From positions 1 through 16,999 of the forward strand of contig CAJANQ010000133.1 of NCBI GenBank assembly GCA_903941145.1: a stretch of 16,999 bases of DNA, read 5' to 3'. This DNA comes from an uncultured Actinomycetes bacterium (GTDB taxonomy: Bacteria; Actinomycetota; Acidimicrobiia; Acidimicrobiales; Microtrichaceae). Under the pieces are notes generated by a model, which saw only the letters and a program-made list of their open reading frames with translations, did no database searches and was not told the DNA's origin. The translations under genes were made by a program, and so were the position numbers. How positions within the stretch are numbered: position 1 is the first letter of the stretch; each line of letters begins with the position of its first letter. This document shows, in pieces, positions 1 to 7,202 of the stretch.

Positions 1-1386
1 CACCAGGTCCAGGAGCGCGGTGTTGGCCACCTCGACGGCCCCGTCACGGTCGCCGTGCAGCACGTACCCGCGGGGGTCCGAGGGGTCCAGGTAGGCGAGC
101 GGCGACGCGGCGCGCAGCTCTGCAGAGGTGGCCGTCCCGCCGAACGCTGCGGTGAGCACCTCGGTCGAGCGTTCGCCGGCGAGCGCGTCGACCATCGCCC
201 CCGCCGTGAACCAGCCGTCGACCGCGACACCGGGCCCCAGGTCCGCCGTGCCGGTGGGCTGCGGACCCTGGGCCATGAGCGCAGCGACGGCTGCCAGCGT
301 GCCACCGGCGGAGAAACCGCCCAGGACCACGGACGACACGTCGATGCCCAGCTCGCCGGCGTGGGCCCGCACGTGGGCGACCGCGGCGGCCACGTCGTCG
401 AGCTGCCCGGCAAGCGTCGGCCAACCGTCGCGGACGAGCCGGTAGTTGACGGTCACCACCGACCATCCCCGCAGCTGCGCCGCAGCCAGGGCCTGCCAGC
501 CGAAGCGGTCGAGCTTGTCGCCGCCCGTGAAGCCGCCGCCGTGGACCCACACCAACGTGCCCCGGATGGCGCCGCCGAGCGCCGGGTACACGTCAAGGGT
601 CTGCGACCCGCCGCACGCAGAGTCCGACCCCGGGCCGTCGCAGCCCGGGTCGGTCCCGTAGAGCACGTCGGCGGAGGACGGCACGCCGAGGGCCCCCTCG
701 ACCGCCAGGGTCTGCGGCAGGTCGGCCGGCGAGGGGTCGGCGACGGCGGAGTCGCTCGCTGCCGGCCGGCGACAGAGCGGCAGGGTTGCGGCCACCGCCG
801 CCTGGCGCACACCGTCGGCGCCCGGTCCGCACGAGGCCACCGTCAACTTCACGGTCGTCCCCCGGAGCGTCCGGCGCTCCCCCGCGGCCACGCCGACCAG
901 GTGGTCGCGCTCGAACGCCACGGTCCACGGCTGGTCCGCCACGGCGGGCTCCCGGCAGTCCCCGACCCGGGAGTAGCCGGAACGGATCAGACCGAGCAGC
1001 ACGTCCTCGCACACGTCGACCGGCTCGCGAAGCAGCGGGAACTTCGCCAACCAGGTCCGCTCGTGCAGGCCGGTGCCGTCCAGCTGCACGGTGGCGCCAC
1101 GCACAGCGAGCGGGGCCTCGGCCGGGAGGCCGGCCTTGAGGGCGTCGGCAGCCTGCAGCCGGCGAGCCTCGGTGGTCAGGACCGCCCGGACCCAGCGGCC
1201 CTTGGTGCAGCGGAGGATGTGCGTCGCGTCGAGCGCCCACTCGCCCTTCGAGAGCTGGCACCGTGCCCCGGCCTTGGCGAACTGGCAGGCCGAGAGCGCC
1301 GGCAGCACGAGCGCAACCAGCACGAGGGCGACGGCAGCCCGTCGGGACGCGCGCCGACGCAGGTCCGTTCTCTCCACAGGTCCCAT
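1..1386 (-). CDS. Lipoprotein alpha/beta-hydrolase (carboxylesterase-like), 3' end outside window
   Basis: The frame is open from ATG at 1386 to the left edge (462 codons), so the C-terminus is missing. The N-terminus is a lipoprotein signal: an Arg-rich n-region, a hydrophobic core at about residues 18-30 and the lipobox LSAC (31-34), which predicts lipid attachment at Cys34 and an extracytoplasmic location. Residues 35 to about 250 match no family I recognise. A carboxylesterase/HSL-like hydrolase domain follows, with an HGGG oxyanion-hole motif (282-285), the nucleophile elbow GFSAG (Ser359), and HGDRD (444-448) supplying the probable acid, Asp448. The catalytic His would lie beyond the edge. 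The start sits 11 nt after the stop of the acyltransferase gene, so the two are probably co-transcribed and act on related acylated surface material. The substrate cannot be read from the sequence. It could be an esterase, feruloyl-type esterase or dipeptidyl hydrolase. Confidence 0.85.
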   Translation of the reverse strand, partial: MGPVERTDLRRRASRRAAVALVLVALVLPALSACQFAKAGARCQLSKGEWALDATHILRCTKGRWVRAVLTTEARRLQAADALKAGLPAEAPLAVRGATVQLDGTGLHERTWLAKFPLLREPVDVCEDVLLGLIRSGYSRVGDCREPAVADQPWTVAFERDHLVGVAAGERRTLRGTTVKLTVASCGPGADGVRQAAVAATLPLCRRPAASDSAVADPSPADLPQTLAVEGALGVPSSADVLYGTDPGCDGPGSDSACGGSQTLDVYPALGGAIRGTLVWVHGGGFTGGDKLDRFGWQALAAAQLRGWSVVTVNYRLVRDGWPTLAGQLDDVAAAVAHVRAHAGELGIDVSSVVLGGFSAGGTLAAVAALMAQGPQPTGTADLGPGVAVDGWFTAGAMVDALAGERSTEVLTAAFGGTATSAELRAASPLAYLDPSDPRGYVLHGDRDGAVEVANTALLDLV

Positions 1387-1397
1387 CTCTGCGCGAC

Positions 1398-3437
1398 TCA
1401 CTGTCGTGCACCCAGCACCTGCACACCGACCCAGTTGGCGAGCGACTTGAGCGCGGGGCCCACGAAGTGCACACCGTCGGGCCGGTCCTTCCGGAAGGTG
1501 GCCGACCGGCTCGCGGCCCATCCCGGTGTGTCGAGCACCGAGGCACCGGTAGCCAGCGCGGCGGTACGCATCGACGCGGTCCACGCCTCCTCCCACTTCG
1601 GGTCGCAGGCCGAGCCGGTCGCCCGGCCCTTGCAGTAGAAGAGCCCCTTGGGCCGCAGCGGCAGCGTCGGTGCGGCCACGAGCACCTTGGCCCCGCCGCT
1701 GCCGAGCAGCCGGTAGGCCTCGGTGAAGACGCCGACGCGCTGCATGTCGCCGGTCGGCGAGAGGAACGGCGCCCCCTGCAGCTCGGTGAGGTCGGGCTGG
1801 ACGTTGGTGTGCAGCACGACGACGTCCGGGTCGACCACCCGCACGGCGTCGCCCCACAGCGTGCGCCAGTCGGGACAGTCCGGCCCCTCGAACGAGCAGC
1901 CGATCCTGGACCGGTCCCACAGCTGGATCGAGGGCCAGCCCAGCGCCGAGATGCCGTTGGCCAGTCCCCGGGCCATGGAGTCGCCCACCACCAGCACCTT
2001 GACCGAGCCGCTGCACGTCGGGATGCTCGGGTCGCCCACCTCGGCGACGGTGCGCTCGTCGAACTTCTCGGCGCTGCCCAGGTCGCGGCCCGTGCCCGGC
2101 CCGGTGCTGACACAGGGCGGCAGGGTCGGTGCCGTGGTGGCGGCGCCGGGTCCTGTTGCGCCGACCACCGTCGTCGGGACCGTCGACGTGGTCGTGGTGG
2201 GGTCGGCACGACGCTCGAGGGTCTTGGCCACCCGCTCCTCGGCGGTGGCGGTCCGGGGCACCCCGGCCCACAGCGCCGACGCCGTGACCGCCAGCACGGC
2301 GACGCCCGCGATCCCGAGGAGTGCAGGCCGGAGCGACGGCCGCCGCGCCGGCTCCTCCACCCAGTCGTGCAGCACCGCGGCGAGCCCGACCGACACCGGG
2401 AGCACCACCAGGCACCGCAGCCACACCGGCCGTCCCGGGCCAAGGGCCACGACCAGCGGCCAGTGCACCAGGTAGATCCCGTAGCTGCGACGACCGAGCC
2501 AGACCATCACCGTCGACCCCAGCACCACGCGCCCGACCCCGCCGATGCAGGCCGCCACGACGGCGGTCCCGGCCAGCGCGATCACCGTGAACCCGCCGTG
2601 GCCGAGCCACGTGTCCTCGGGCCGGGCCAGCACGGCGACCAGCGCCACGACCACCGCACCGGCGGCGCCGGCCGTGGCCAGCACCGGCCGCACCTTCGGA
2701 CCGGTCGGCGCGTCGAGCGGGTGCGCCCGCCAGGCGAGCGCGAGCGCCGCGCCGGCCAGGAGCGCCACCATCCGGGTGACGGCGCTCAGGTAGGCCCAGG
2801 ACGGGTCCATGAAGAACCCGCTGACCACCGACACCACGGCGAGCGCACCGACCATGAGGCCGGGGACCAGGCTGCGGCGCCGGGGCGCGAACCGGTTCGT
2901 GAGGGCCGCGGCCCCCAGCAGCGCGACCGGCCACAGCAGGTAGAACTGTTCCTCGATCGCCAGCGACCAGAAGTGGCGCAGCGGCGACGGCGCCACGAAC
3001 TGCCGGACGTACCCGCCGCTCAGCGCCTGCTGCCAGTTGGCGACGAGCGCGAGCGCCGCCGCGGTCTCGACCGGGAGCGCCTTGCGCTGGCCGGCGTCCC
3101 AGATCCCCACCGCGCCGGCCACCGCCACGGCGGCCAGCACGACCCAGGCGAGCGGCCACAGCCGCCGGACCCGTCGTCGCAGGAAGTCGCCGACCGCGAT
3201 GCCGCCCGAGCGGTCGACCTCCCGGAGCAGGAGGGTCGTGATCAGGTACCCCGAGATCACGAAGAACAGGTCGACGCCGACGAACCCGCCCCGCAGCCCG
3301 GGGACGTCGAGGTGGTAGAGGACGACCAGCACCACGGCGACGGTCCGCAGCCCGTCGAGCGCAGCGTGGCGCGACGCCTCGGCCGGCCCGTGGCCGGCCG
3401 GGCTCAGGTCCGCCGGAACTGGCGCAGCGAGGGCCAT
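1398..3437 (-). CDS. Acyltransferase family 3 (OafA/YrhL-like) with C-terminal SGNH domain
   Basis: This 679-residue inner-membrane protein has the two-domain OafA layout. Residues 24 to about 390 form the acyltransferase-3 domain, with about ten hydrophobic helices, the opening motif LDGLR...VVLYH (His42 is the family's catalytic histidine) and GGFVGVDLFFVISGYLIT near residue 50-67. After a Thr/Pro-rich linker (about 400-450) comes an SGNH/GDSL domain with GDSMA (Ser487) and the terminal DGVH pair (Asp654, His657), so the catalytic set looks intact. Known relatives O-acetylate lipopolysaccharide, peptidoglycan or exopolysaccharide, with the SGNH domain completing transfer outside the membrane. 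The ATG at 3437 overlaps the 3' end of the upstream lipoprotein gene by 34 nt. No good alternative start lies before the LDGLR motif, so the overlap is probably real and implies translational coupling. The acceptor is unknown. Confidence 0.93.
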   Translation of the reverse strand: MALAAPVPADLSPAGHGPAEASRHAALDGLRTVAVVLVVLYHLDVPGLRGGFVGVDLFFVISGYLITTLLLREVDRSGGIAVGDFLRRRVRRLWPLAWVVLAAVAVAGAVGIWDAGQRKALPVETAAALALVANWQQALSGGYVRQFVAPSPLRHFWSLAIEEQFYLLWPVALLGAAALTNRFAPRRRSLVPGLMVGALAVVSVVSGFFMDPSWAYLSAVTRMVALLAGAALALAWRAHPLDAPTGPKVRPVLATAGAAGAVVVALVAVLARPEDTWLGHGGFTVIALAGTAVVAACIGGVGRVVLGSTVMVWLGRRSYGIYLVHWPLVVALGPGRPVWLRCLVVLPVSVGLAAVLHDWVEEPARRPSLRPALLGIAGVAVLAVTASALWAGVPRTATAEERVAKTLERRADPTTTTSTVPTTVVGATGPGAATTAPTLPPCVSTGPGTGRDLGSAEKFDERTVAEVGDPSIPTCSGSVKVLVVGDSMARGLANGISALGWPSIQLWDRSRIGCSFEGPDCPDWRTLWGDAVRVVDPDVVVLHTNVQPDLTELQGAPFLSPTGDMQRVGVFTEAYRLLGSGGAKVLVAAPTLPLRPKGLFYCKGRATGSACDPKWEEAWTASMRTAALATGASVLDTPGWAASRSATFRKDRPDGVHFVGPALKSLANWVGVQVLGARQ

Positions 3438-4366
3438 AGTCCCGCCGGGGTGGACACGTCGTCGTAGAGGCTGCCGCCGATCGCGTAGGTGTCGGCCATC
3501 GCCCGGTGCATGGCGTTGGCGTCAGCCGTCGACATCAGCGAGGACAGGCCGCCGACCGGGTGCACGGGGAGCCACTTCACTCCGGTGCGGACCCGCAGCC
3601 GGGTCACGCTCTCGGACACGTACCGGTAGGGGTCCCTCCACGGGCTGCCGGCGTCGCGGTAGGTCCAGTACGCCATGGGCATCCAGACGTCGCACCACCG
3701 GGCCAGCTCCTTGTAGGGGAACGACGGCCACCACGAACGGTTGAGCTCGTCCCAGACCACCGGGGTGACCGGCACCGCGGCGAGCGGCAGGTTGGGGAAC
3801 GCGCCGCGCAGGAACCGCATCTCGTTGACCAGCATCTGCGAGCGGGCGGCCACGTTCGGGTTGTCGGTCGACTCGATGTCGATCGCGTACCCGTCCAGAC
3901 CCAGACGGACGGCGGCGACCATGCGGGTGAGGTCGGCCTGCACGTCGAGGAACTGCGGCAGGTACCAACCGACGACCTTGATCTTCTTGGCCCTGGCCCG
4001 GGCGATGATCGCCCTGAGGGTCGTCACGTCGAGGACCGTGGCCGGGTTCCGGAAGGTCGCGGTCTGGATGTAGAGCGTCTGGACGCCCGCCGCCGCCAGG
4101 CGGTCCACGTCGGACACGCGCAGCGGTGCCGCGCCCCTGGTGAAGGTGGGCGACCAGTCGTAGACGTCCCACCACGCGCCCAGACCCATGAAGGTCTCGG
4201 CACGCACGACGTTCGGGCCCTCGCCGTTGGGGAACTGCCCGGCCACGTAGCTGTTGGGCGGCATCGGGATGCAGCTCGCCACCAGCGCGACCGCCGCCGC
4301 GAGCGCGACCAGCGCCGCCAGGGTCCGGCGGCGCCGGACTCGGGTCGGAGCGGTGCCTGCTGCCAT
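3404..4366 (-). CDS. TIM-barrel-like lipoprotein, putative glycoside hydrolase
   Basis: This 320-residue protein starts with an Arg-rich stretch, a hydrophobic helix (about 15-30) and a lipobox ending VASC (Cys32), so it should be an exported lipoprotein. The rest has the alternating rhythm of a (beta/alpha)8 barrel: VQTLYIQT (95-102), IKVVGWYLP (129-137), LDGYAIDIES (157-166), LPLAAVPVTP (193-202), DVWMPMAYW (226-234), VKWLPVHPV (263-271). The DGYAIDIE segment (Asp163, Glu165) is placed like the acidic catalytic strand of GH18-type and related barrels, but I cannot assign a GH family. ATG 4366 is chosen over an in-frame upstream start at 4483 because that extension lacks a signal sequence and runs across the divergent gene's start. 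GGAGGT directly abuts the ATG, too close for a ribosome site, and a leaderless start fits better. It overlaps the acyltransferase gene. Confidence 0.75.
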   Translation of the reverse strand: MAAGTAPTRVRRRRTLAALVALAAAVALVASCIPMPPNSYVAGQFPNGEGPNVVRAETFMGLGAWWDVYDWSPTFTRGAAPLRVSDVDRLAAAGVQTLYIQTATFRNPATVLDVTTLRAIIARARAKKIKVVGWYLPQFLDVQADLTRMVAAVRLGLDGYAIDIESTDNPNVAARSQMLVNEMRFLRGAFPNLPLAAVPVTPVVWDELNRSWWPSFPYKELARWCDVWMPMAYWTYRDAGSPWRDPYRYVSESVTRLRVRTGVKWLPVHPVGGLSSLMSTADANAMHRAMADTYAIGGSLYDDVSTPAGLWPSLRQFRRT

Positions 4367-4372
4367 ACCTCC

Positions 4373-4378
4373 ACGGTA
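4373..4378 (-). promoter_or_regulatory. Candidate -10 box for a leaderless transcript of the TIM-barrel lipoprotein
   Basis: On the minus strand TACCGT (a TANNNT hexamer) ends 6 nt before the ATG at 4366, the spacing expected for actinobacterial leaderless starts where transcription begins at the start codon. I see no convincing -35. In such GC-rich DNA a TANNNT match is suggestive only. Confidence 0.35.
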
Positions 4379-4383
4379 CCGGT

Positions 4384-4410
4384 GCGTCTGCGGCGTGGAC
4401 CGGCAGACGC
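4384..4410. promoter_or_regulatory. Inverted repeat 1, candidate operator in divergent spacer
   Basis: GCGTCTGC (4384-4391) is perfectly complementary to GCAGACGC (4403-4410) across an 11-nt spacer. It lies immediately upstream of the candidate minus-strand -10 box, where the spacer and -35 of that promoter would fall. A dimeric repressor or activator site is the likeliest reading. Confidence 0.4.
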
Positions 4411-4414
4411 CACG

Positions 4415-4439
4415 GGTCACGGCCACGGGTAGCGTGACC
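4415..4439. promoter_or_regulatory. Inverted repeat 2, candidate operator in divergent spacer
   Basis: GGTCACG (4415-4421) is perfectly complementary to CGTGACC (4433-4439), again with an 11-nt spacer. Its centre lies 30 bp from that of the first repeat. It covers TAGCGT (4430-4435), a possible -10 for the plus-strand dehydrogenase gene. The direct repeat GCCACGGGT also occurs here (4409-4417 and 4422-4430). Confidence 0.4.
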
Positions 4440-4481
4440 GGCCAGGACGGCCCGGAACGACCGGGCCCGAGGGGAACGGTC

Positions 4482-5339
4482 ATGGCAGTGCGCGTCGGAT
4501 TTGTCGGTCTGGGTCAGATGGGTGCCGCCATGGCGGGCCGCCTGGTCGAGGACGAGGGTGTCGAGCTGACCGTGTTCGACGTCCGGCCCGAGGTCGTCGA
4601 GGACTTCGTCGCCAAGGGCGCCAACGGGGCGTCGTCGGTGGCCGAGGCCGCGGCAGACGTCGACGTGCTGTCCGTCATGGTCGTCGACGACGCCCAGGTG
4701 CGCGACGTCGTGGAACAGGTCCTCGCCGCGCCGGTCCCCGGCCTGCTCGTGGCAGTGCACTCGACCATCTCCCCCGCCACCGCCGAGGAGCTCGTGGTCA
4801 CCCTGCAGGCCGCTGGGATGGACCTGGTCGACGCGCCGGTGTCGGGCGGGTCGATGGGCGCGGCCACCGGTCGGCTCGTCGCCATGGTCGGCGGCTCCGA
4901 CGAGGCCGCCGCCCGCTGCCGGGAGGCGTTCGACCCCTGGGCGGGGCTCGTCGCCCACGTCGGCCCGGTCGGTGTCGGGACCCGCTGCAAGCTGGCCCGC
5001 AACCTGCTCCATTTCTGCGCCTTCGCCGCTGCGGGCGAGGCCGCCCGCCTGGCCGAGGCCGCCGGCGTCGACCCGTCGGTCCTCGGCGACATCGTCCGGA
5101 AGACCGACGCCATCACCGGCGGACCGGGCGCCATCCTGATCCGGCCCACCGCCGGCGAGATGGACGACGCCGACCCGCTCAAGCCGTACCTGGCCCACGC
5201 CCAGGTGCTGGGCATCAAGGACCTTGAGCTGGCGATCGCAGCGGGCGACGAGCTGGGCGTGCCGACGCTCATGGCCGACCGCGCGCTCGGCCTGCTGGGC
5301 GCCGCACTCGGTGTCGAGGCTCCGCCCACCGAGGGCTGA
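4482..5339 (+). CDS. NAD(P)-dependent beta-hydroxyacid dehydrogenase (3-hydroxyisobutyrate dehydrogenase family)
   Basis: This 285-residue cytosolic enzyme has the normal length for the family. The N-terminal Rossmann motif is GFVGLGQMG (6-14). Asp33 at the end of strand 2 (VFDVRPE) favours NAD over NADP. The substrate-binding signature DAPVSGG spans 117-123. The catalytic lysine is Lys170 in GTRCKLARN, with Asn174 four residues on. The C-terminal all-helical domain carries KDLELAIAAGDELGVP (246-261). ATG 4482 is supported by GAGGGG at 4469-4474, 7 nt upstream. Relatives oxidise 3-hydroxyisobutyrate or reduce tartronate semialdehyde or succinic semialdehyde, and the exact substrate is not readable here. 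It heads a plus-strand cluster with a decarboxylase-family protein and an aminotransferase, consistent with interconverting a hydroxy acid, a semialdehyde and an amine. Confidence 0.92.
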   Translation: MAVRVGFVGLGQMGAAMAGRLVEDEGVELTVFDVRPEVVEDFVAKGANGASSVAEAAADVDVLSVMVVDDAQVRDVVEQVLAAPVPGLLVAVHSTISPATAEELVVTLQAAGMDLVDAPVSGGSMGAATGRLVAMVGGSDEAAARCREAFDPWAGLVAHVGPVGVGTRCKLARNLLHFCAFAAAGEAARLAEAAGVDPSVLGDIVRKTDAITGGPGAILIRPTAGEMDDADPLKPYLAHAQVLGIKDLELAIAAGDELGVPTLMADRALGLLGAALGVEAPPTEG

Positions 5340-5384
5340 CCGGAACTTCCCTCGCCGGGTCGCCCGCCGTGCGAGGCTGGGGCC

Positions 5385-5834
5385 ATGACCGACTTCTCCA
5401 AGGACTCCGACCCCGACGCACGCGCCCGCGGCCTGGCCCGGATGGGCGAGGTCTACTCGTTCGAGGTGGGCGACGGGCCCGGAGACTTCTTCGGGTACAC
5501 CGTCGAGCACCTGTTCGGAGACATCTGGGAGCGCCCCGGCCTGTCGCTGCGGGATCGCCGCCTGCTGCTCCTCGGACTCATGTGCACCGAGAGCCTCGAC
5601 GGGGTGGCCGGCATCCAGGTCGAGTCCGCGCTCGCCAAGGGCGACCTGTCCGCCGACGACCTGCGCGAGGTCGTGATCTTCCTGAGCCACTACGCCGGCT
5701 GGCCCAAGGGCGCCGCGTTCAACACCACGGTCGAGACCGCGATCGCCCGCCACGAGAAGGCCCTGCGCAGGGCCGCCGAGGCCGCTGCCCAGGGGTCAGA
5801 GCAGGAGGCGGCGCAGGGCGAGGCGACCGCCTGA
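5385..5834 (+). CDS. Carboxymuconolactone decarboxylase (CMD) family protein
   Basis: This 149-residue all-helical protein has the CMD-fold core: LSLRDRRLLLLGLM (53-66), then a helix holding ALAKGDLSADDLREVV (82-97) and HYAGWPKGAAFN (102-113), which matches the PcaC-type pattern of a tyrosine followed by a glycine and proline. Its only cysteine is Cys67, so it lacks the CxxC of AhpD peroxidases. The usual PcaC histidine before the AL..G segment is Gln78 (IQVESAL), so classical 4-carboxymuconolactone decarboxylase activity is doubtful. The Ala/Glu-rich tail (125-149) looks disordered. The gap from the dehydrogenase gene is 45 nt, and GAGG 8-10 nt before ATG 5385 can act as a ribosome site. The stop overlaps the next start as ATGA. 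It may decarboxylate or tautomerise an intermediate made by its neighbours. Confidence 0.85.
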   Translation: MTDFSKDSDPDARARGLARMGEVYSFEVGDGPGDFFGYTVEHLFGDIWERPGLSLRDRRLLLLGLMCTESLDGVAGIQVESALAKGDLSADDLREVVIFLSHYAGWPKGAAFNTTVETAIARHEKALRRAAEAAAQGSEQEAAQGEATA

Positions 5835-7186
5835 TGGCCACCGTCGACCGCTCCCGCCTGCCCGGCCTCATGGAGGCCGAGACCCGGCTGTTCGTCGAGC
5901 GCACGCCCCGGTCGGCCGAGCTCCACACCGAGGCCCGGCGCTCGCTGCTGGCCGGCGTCCCCATGAACTGGATGACTCGGTGGCCCGGCCCGCACCCCGT
6001 CTTTGTGGCCGAGGCCGAGGGGGCCCACTTCACCGACGTGGACGGCAACGCCTACGTCGACCTGTGCCTGGGCGACACCGGCGCCATGACCGGCCACTCG
6101 CTGCCGGCCACCGTCGCGGCGCTGGTCGAGCAGGCGCCCCGCGGCATCACGACGATGCTCCCGTCCGTCCAGGCGGTCGAGGTCGGCGACGCGCTCCGGG
6201 AGCGGTTCGGCATGCCGGTGTGGCAGATCGCCATGACCGCCACCGACGCCAACCGGTTCGTGCTGCGGCTGGCCCGCCACGCCACCGGCCGCAAGAAGGT
6301 GCTGGTCTTCAACTGGTGCTACCACGGCACCGTCGACGAGGCCCTGAACATCCTGGGCCCCGACGGCTCCGCCGTGCCCCGCCCCGGCAACACCGGCTGG
6401 GACGTCGACCCCAACGAGTACGTGAAGGTCGTCGAGTTCAACGACCTCGAGGCGCTCGAGGCCGCCCTCGCGCCCGGCGACGTGGCCTGCGTGCTGGCCG
6501 AGCCGGCGCTCACCAACATCGGCATCGTCCCGCCCGACCCCGGGTACCACGAGGAGCTCCGGCGCCTCACCCGCAAGACCGGCACGCTCCTGGTGATCGA
6601 CGAGACCCACACCATCTGCATGGGTCCCGGCGGCGCGACCAAGGAGTGGGGCCTCGAGCCGGACCTGTTCGTGATCGGCAAGCCCATCGCCGGCGGCATG
6701 CCCGCCGCGGCGTACGGCATGACCACCGAGGTCGCCAACACGATCATGGCGGCCGCCACCGGTGACGACGCCGACGTGGCCGGCATCGGCGGCACGCTCA
6801 CCGCCAACGCGCTGGCGCTCGCCGCCGTGCACGCCACGCTCGACGCGGCGCTGCGGCCCGAGGACTTCGCCGTGGCGGTCCCGCTCGCCGAACGCTGGGC
6901 CGACGGCGTGCAGTCCGTCATCGACGCCCATTCGCTCGACTGGAACGTGCACCGCCTGGGCTGTCGGGCCGAGTACTGGTTCTGCCCGCCGCCCCGCAAC
7001 GGGGGCCAGGCGGCAGCCGCGGTCGACCACGAGCTCGACGCGTTCTTGCACCTGTGGTGCCTGAACCGCGGCGTGCTGCTGACGCCGTTCCACAACATGG
7101 CGCTGTTCTGCCCGGCCCACACCCCCGCCGACGTCGACCGCCACACCGAAGTGTTCGCGGCGGGCGTCGAGGCCCTGGTCGGCTGA
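5834..7186 (+). CDS. Class III PLP-dependent aminotransferase (glutamate-1-semialdehyde aminomutase-like)
   Basis: This 450-residue enzyme is full length for class III. PLP sites are visible: Asp256 in the VIDETHT strand, which contacts the pyridine nitrogen, and Lys283 in LFVIGKPIAGGMPAAAYG, which forms the Schiff base. The N-terminal segment WPGPHPVFVAEAEGAHFTDVDGNAYVDL resembles the GSA-aminomutase/beta-amino-acid aminotransferase branch. The phosphate-binding segment, usually SGTEA, reads TATDANR (135-141). The FNWCYHG motif (residues 159-165) is the usual active-site YHG. It begins at an ATG overlapping the CMD stop (ATGA), so the two are translationally coupled. A GSA aminomutase for haem synthesis is unlikely given the altered motif and the dehydrogenase partner. 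A dedicated amino-acid or amine transaminase in a catabolic or biosynthetic route is more plausible. The substrate is unknown. Confidence 0.9.
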   Translation: MATVDRSRLPGLMEAETRLFVERTPRSAELHTEARRSLLAGVPMNWMTRWPGPHPVFVAEAEGAHFTDVDGNAYVDLCLGDTGAMTGHSLPATVAALVEQAPRGITTMLPSVQAVEVGDALRERFGMPVWQIAMTATDANRFVLRLARHATGRKKVLVFNWCYHGTVDEALNILGPDGSAVPRPGNTGWDVDPNEYVKVVEFNDLEALEAALAPGDVACVLAEPALTNIGIVPPDPGYHEELRRLTRKTGTLLVIDETHTICMGPGGATKEWGLEPDLFVIGKPIAGGMPAAAYGMTTEVANTIMAAATGDDADVAGIGGTLTANALALAAVHATLDAALRPEDFAVAVPLAERWADGVQSVIDAHSLDWNVHRLGCRAEYWFCPPPRNGGQAAAAVDHELDAFLHLWCLNRGVLLTPFHNMALFCPAHTPADVDRHTEVFAAGVEALVG

Positions 7187-7202
7187 GCGCGCCGCCCGTC
7201 CG

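Noticed and set aside
593..2443. A 616-codon minus-strand frame joining the acyltransferase and esterase regions, suggesting a frameshifted fusion
   Set aside because: The true frames are 1398-3437 and 1-1386, each with its own motifs and start. The long frame is a shadow with Arg/Ser/Pro-rich product, so no frameshift is needed.
1263..3467. A 734-codon plus-strand frame opposite the acyltransferase gene
   Set aside because: The Arg/Pro/His-rich translation matches no fold, and the opposite strand encodes a recognisable two-domain acyltransferase.
4367..4483. Start of the barrel lipoprotein at the upstream in-frame codon 4483
   Set aside because: The 39 added residues bury the signal sequence, and the start would lie inside the start region of the divergent dehydrogenase gene.
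5349..5376. CCTCGC/GCGAGG inverted repeat before the CMD start
   Set aside because: The stem is only 6 bp with a 16-nt loop in GC-rich DNA, too weak to claim.
3522..5753. A 743-codon minus-strand frame spanning the divergent spacer and the plus-strand dehydrogenase and CMD genes
   Set aside because: It would cross the divergent promoters and is antisense or out of frame to three well-supported genes.
5385..5834. AhpD-type alkylhydroperoxidase
   Set aside because: There is only one cysteine, so the CxxC pair needed for peroxidase activity is absent.
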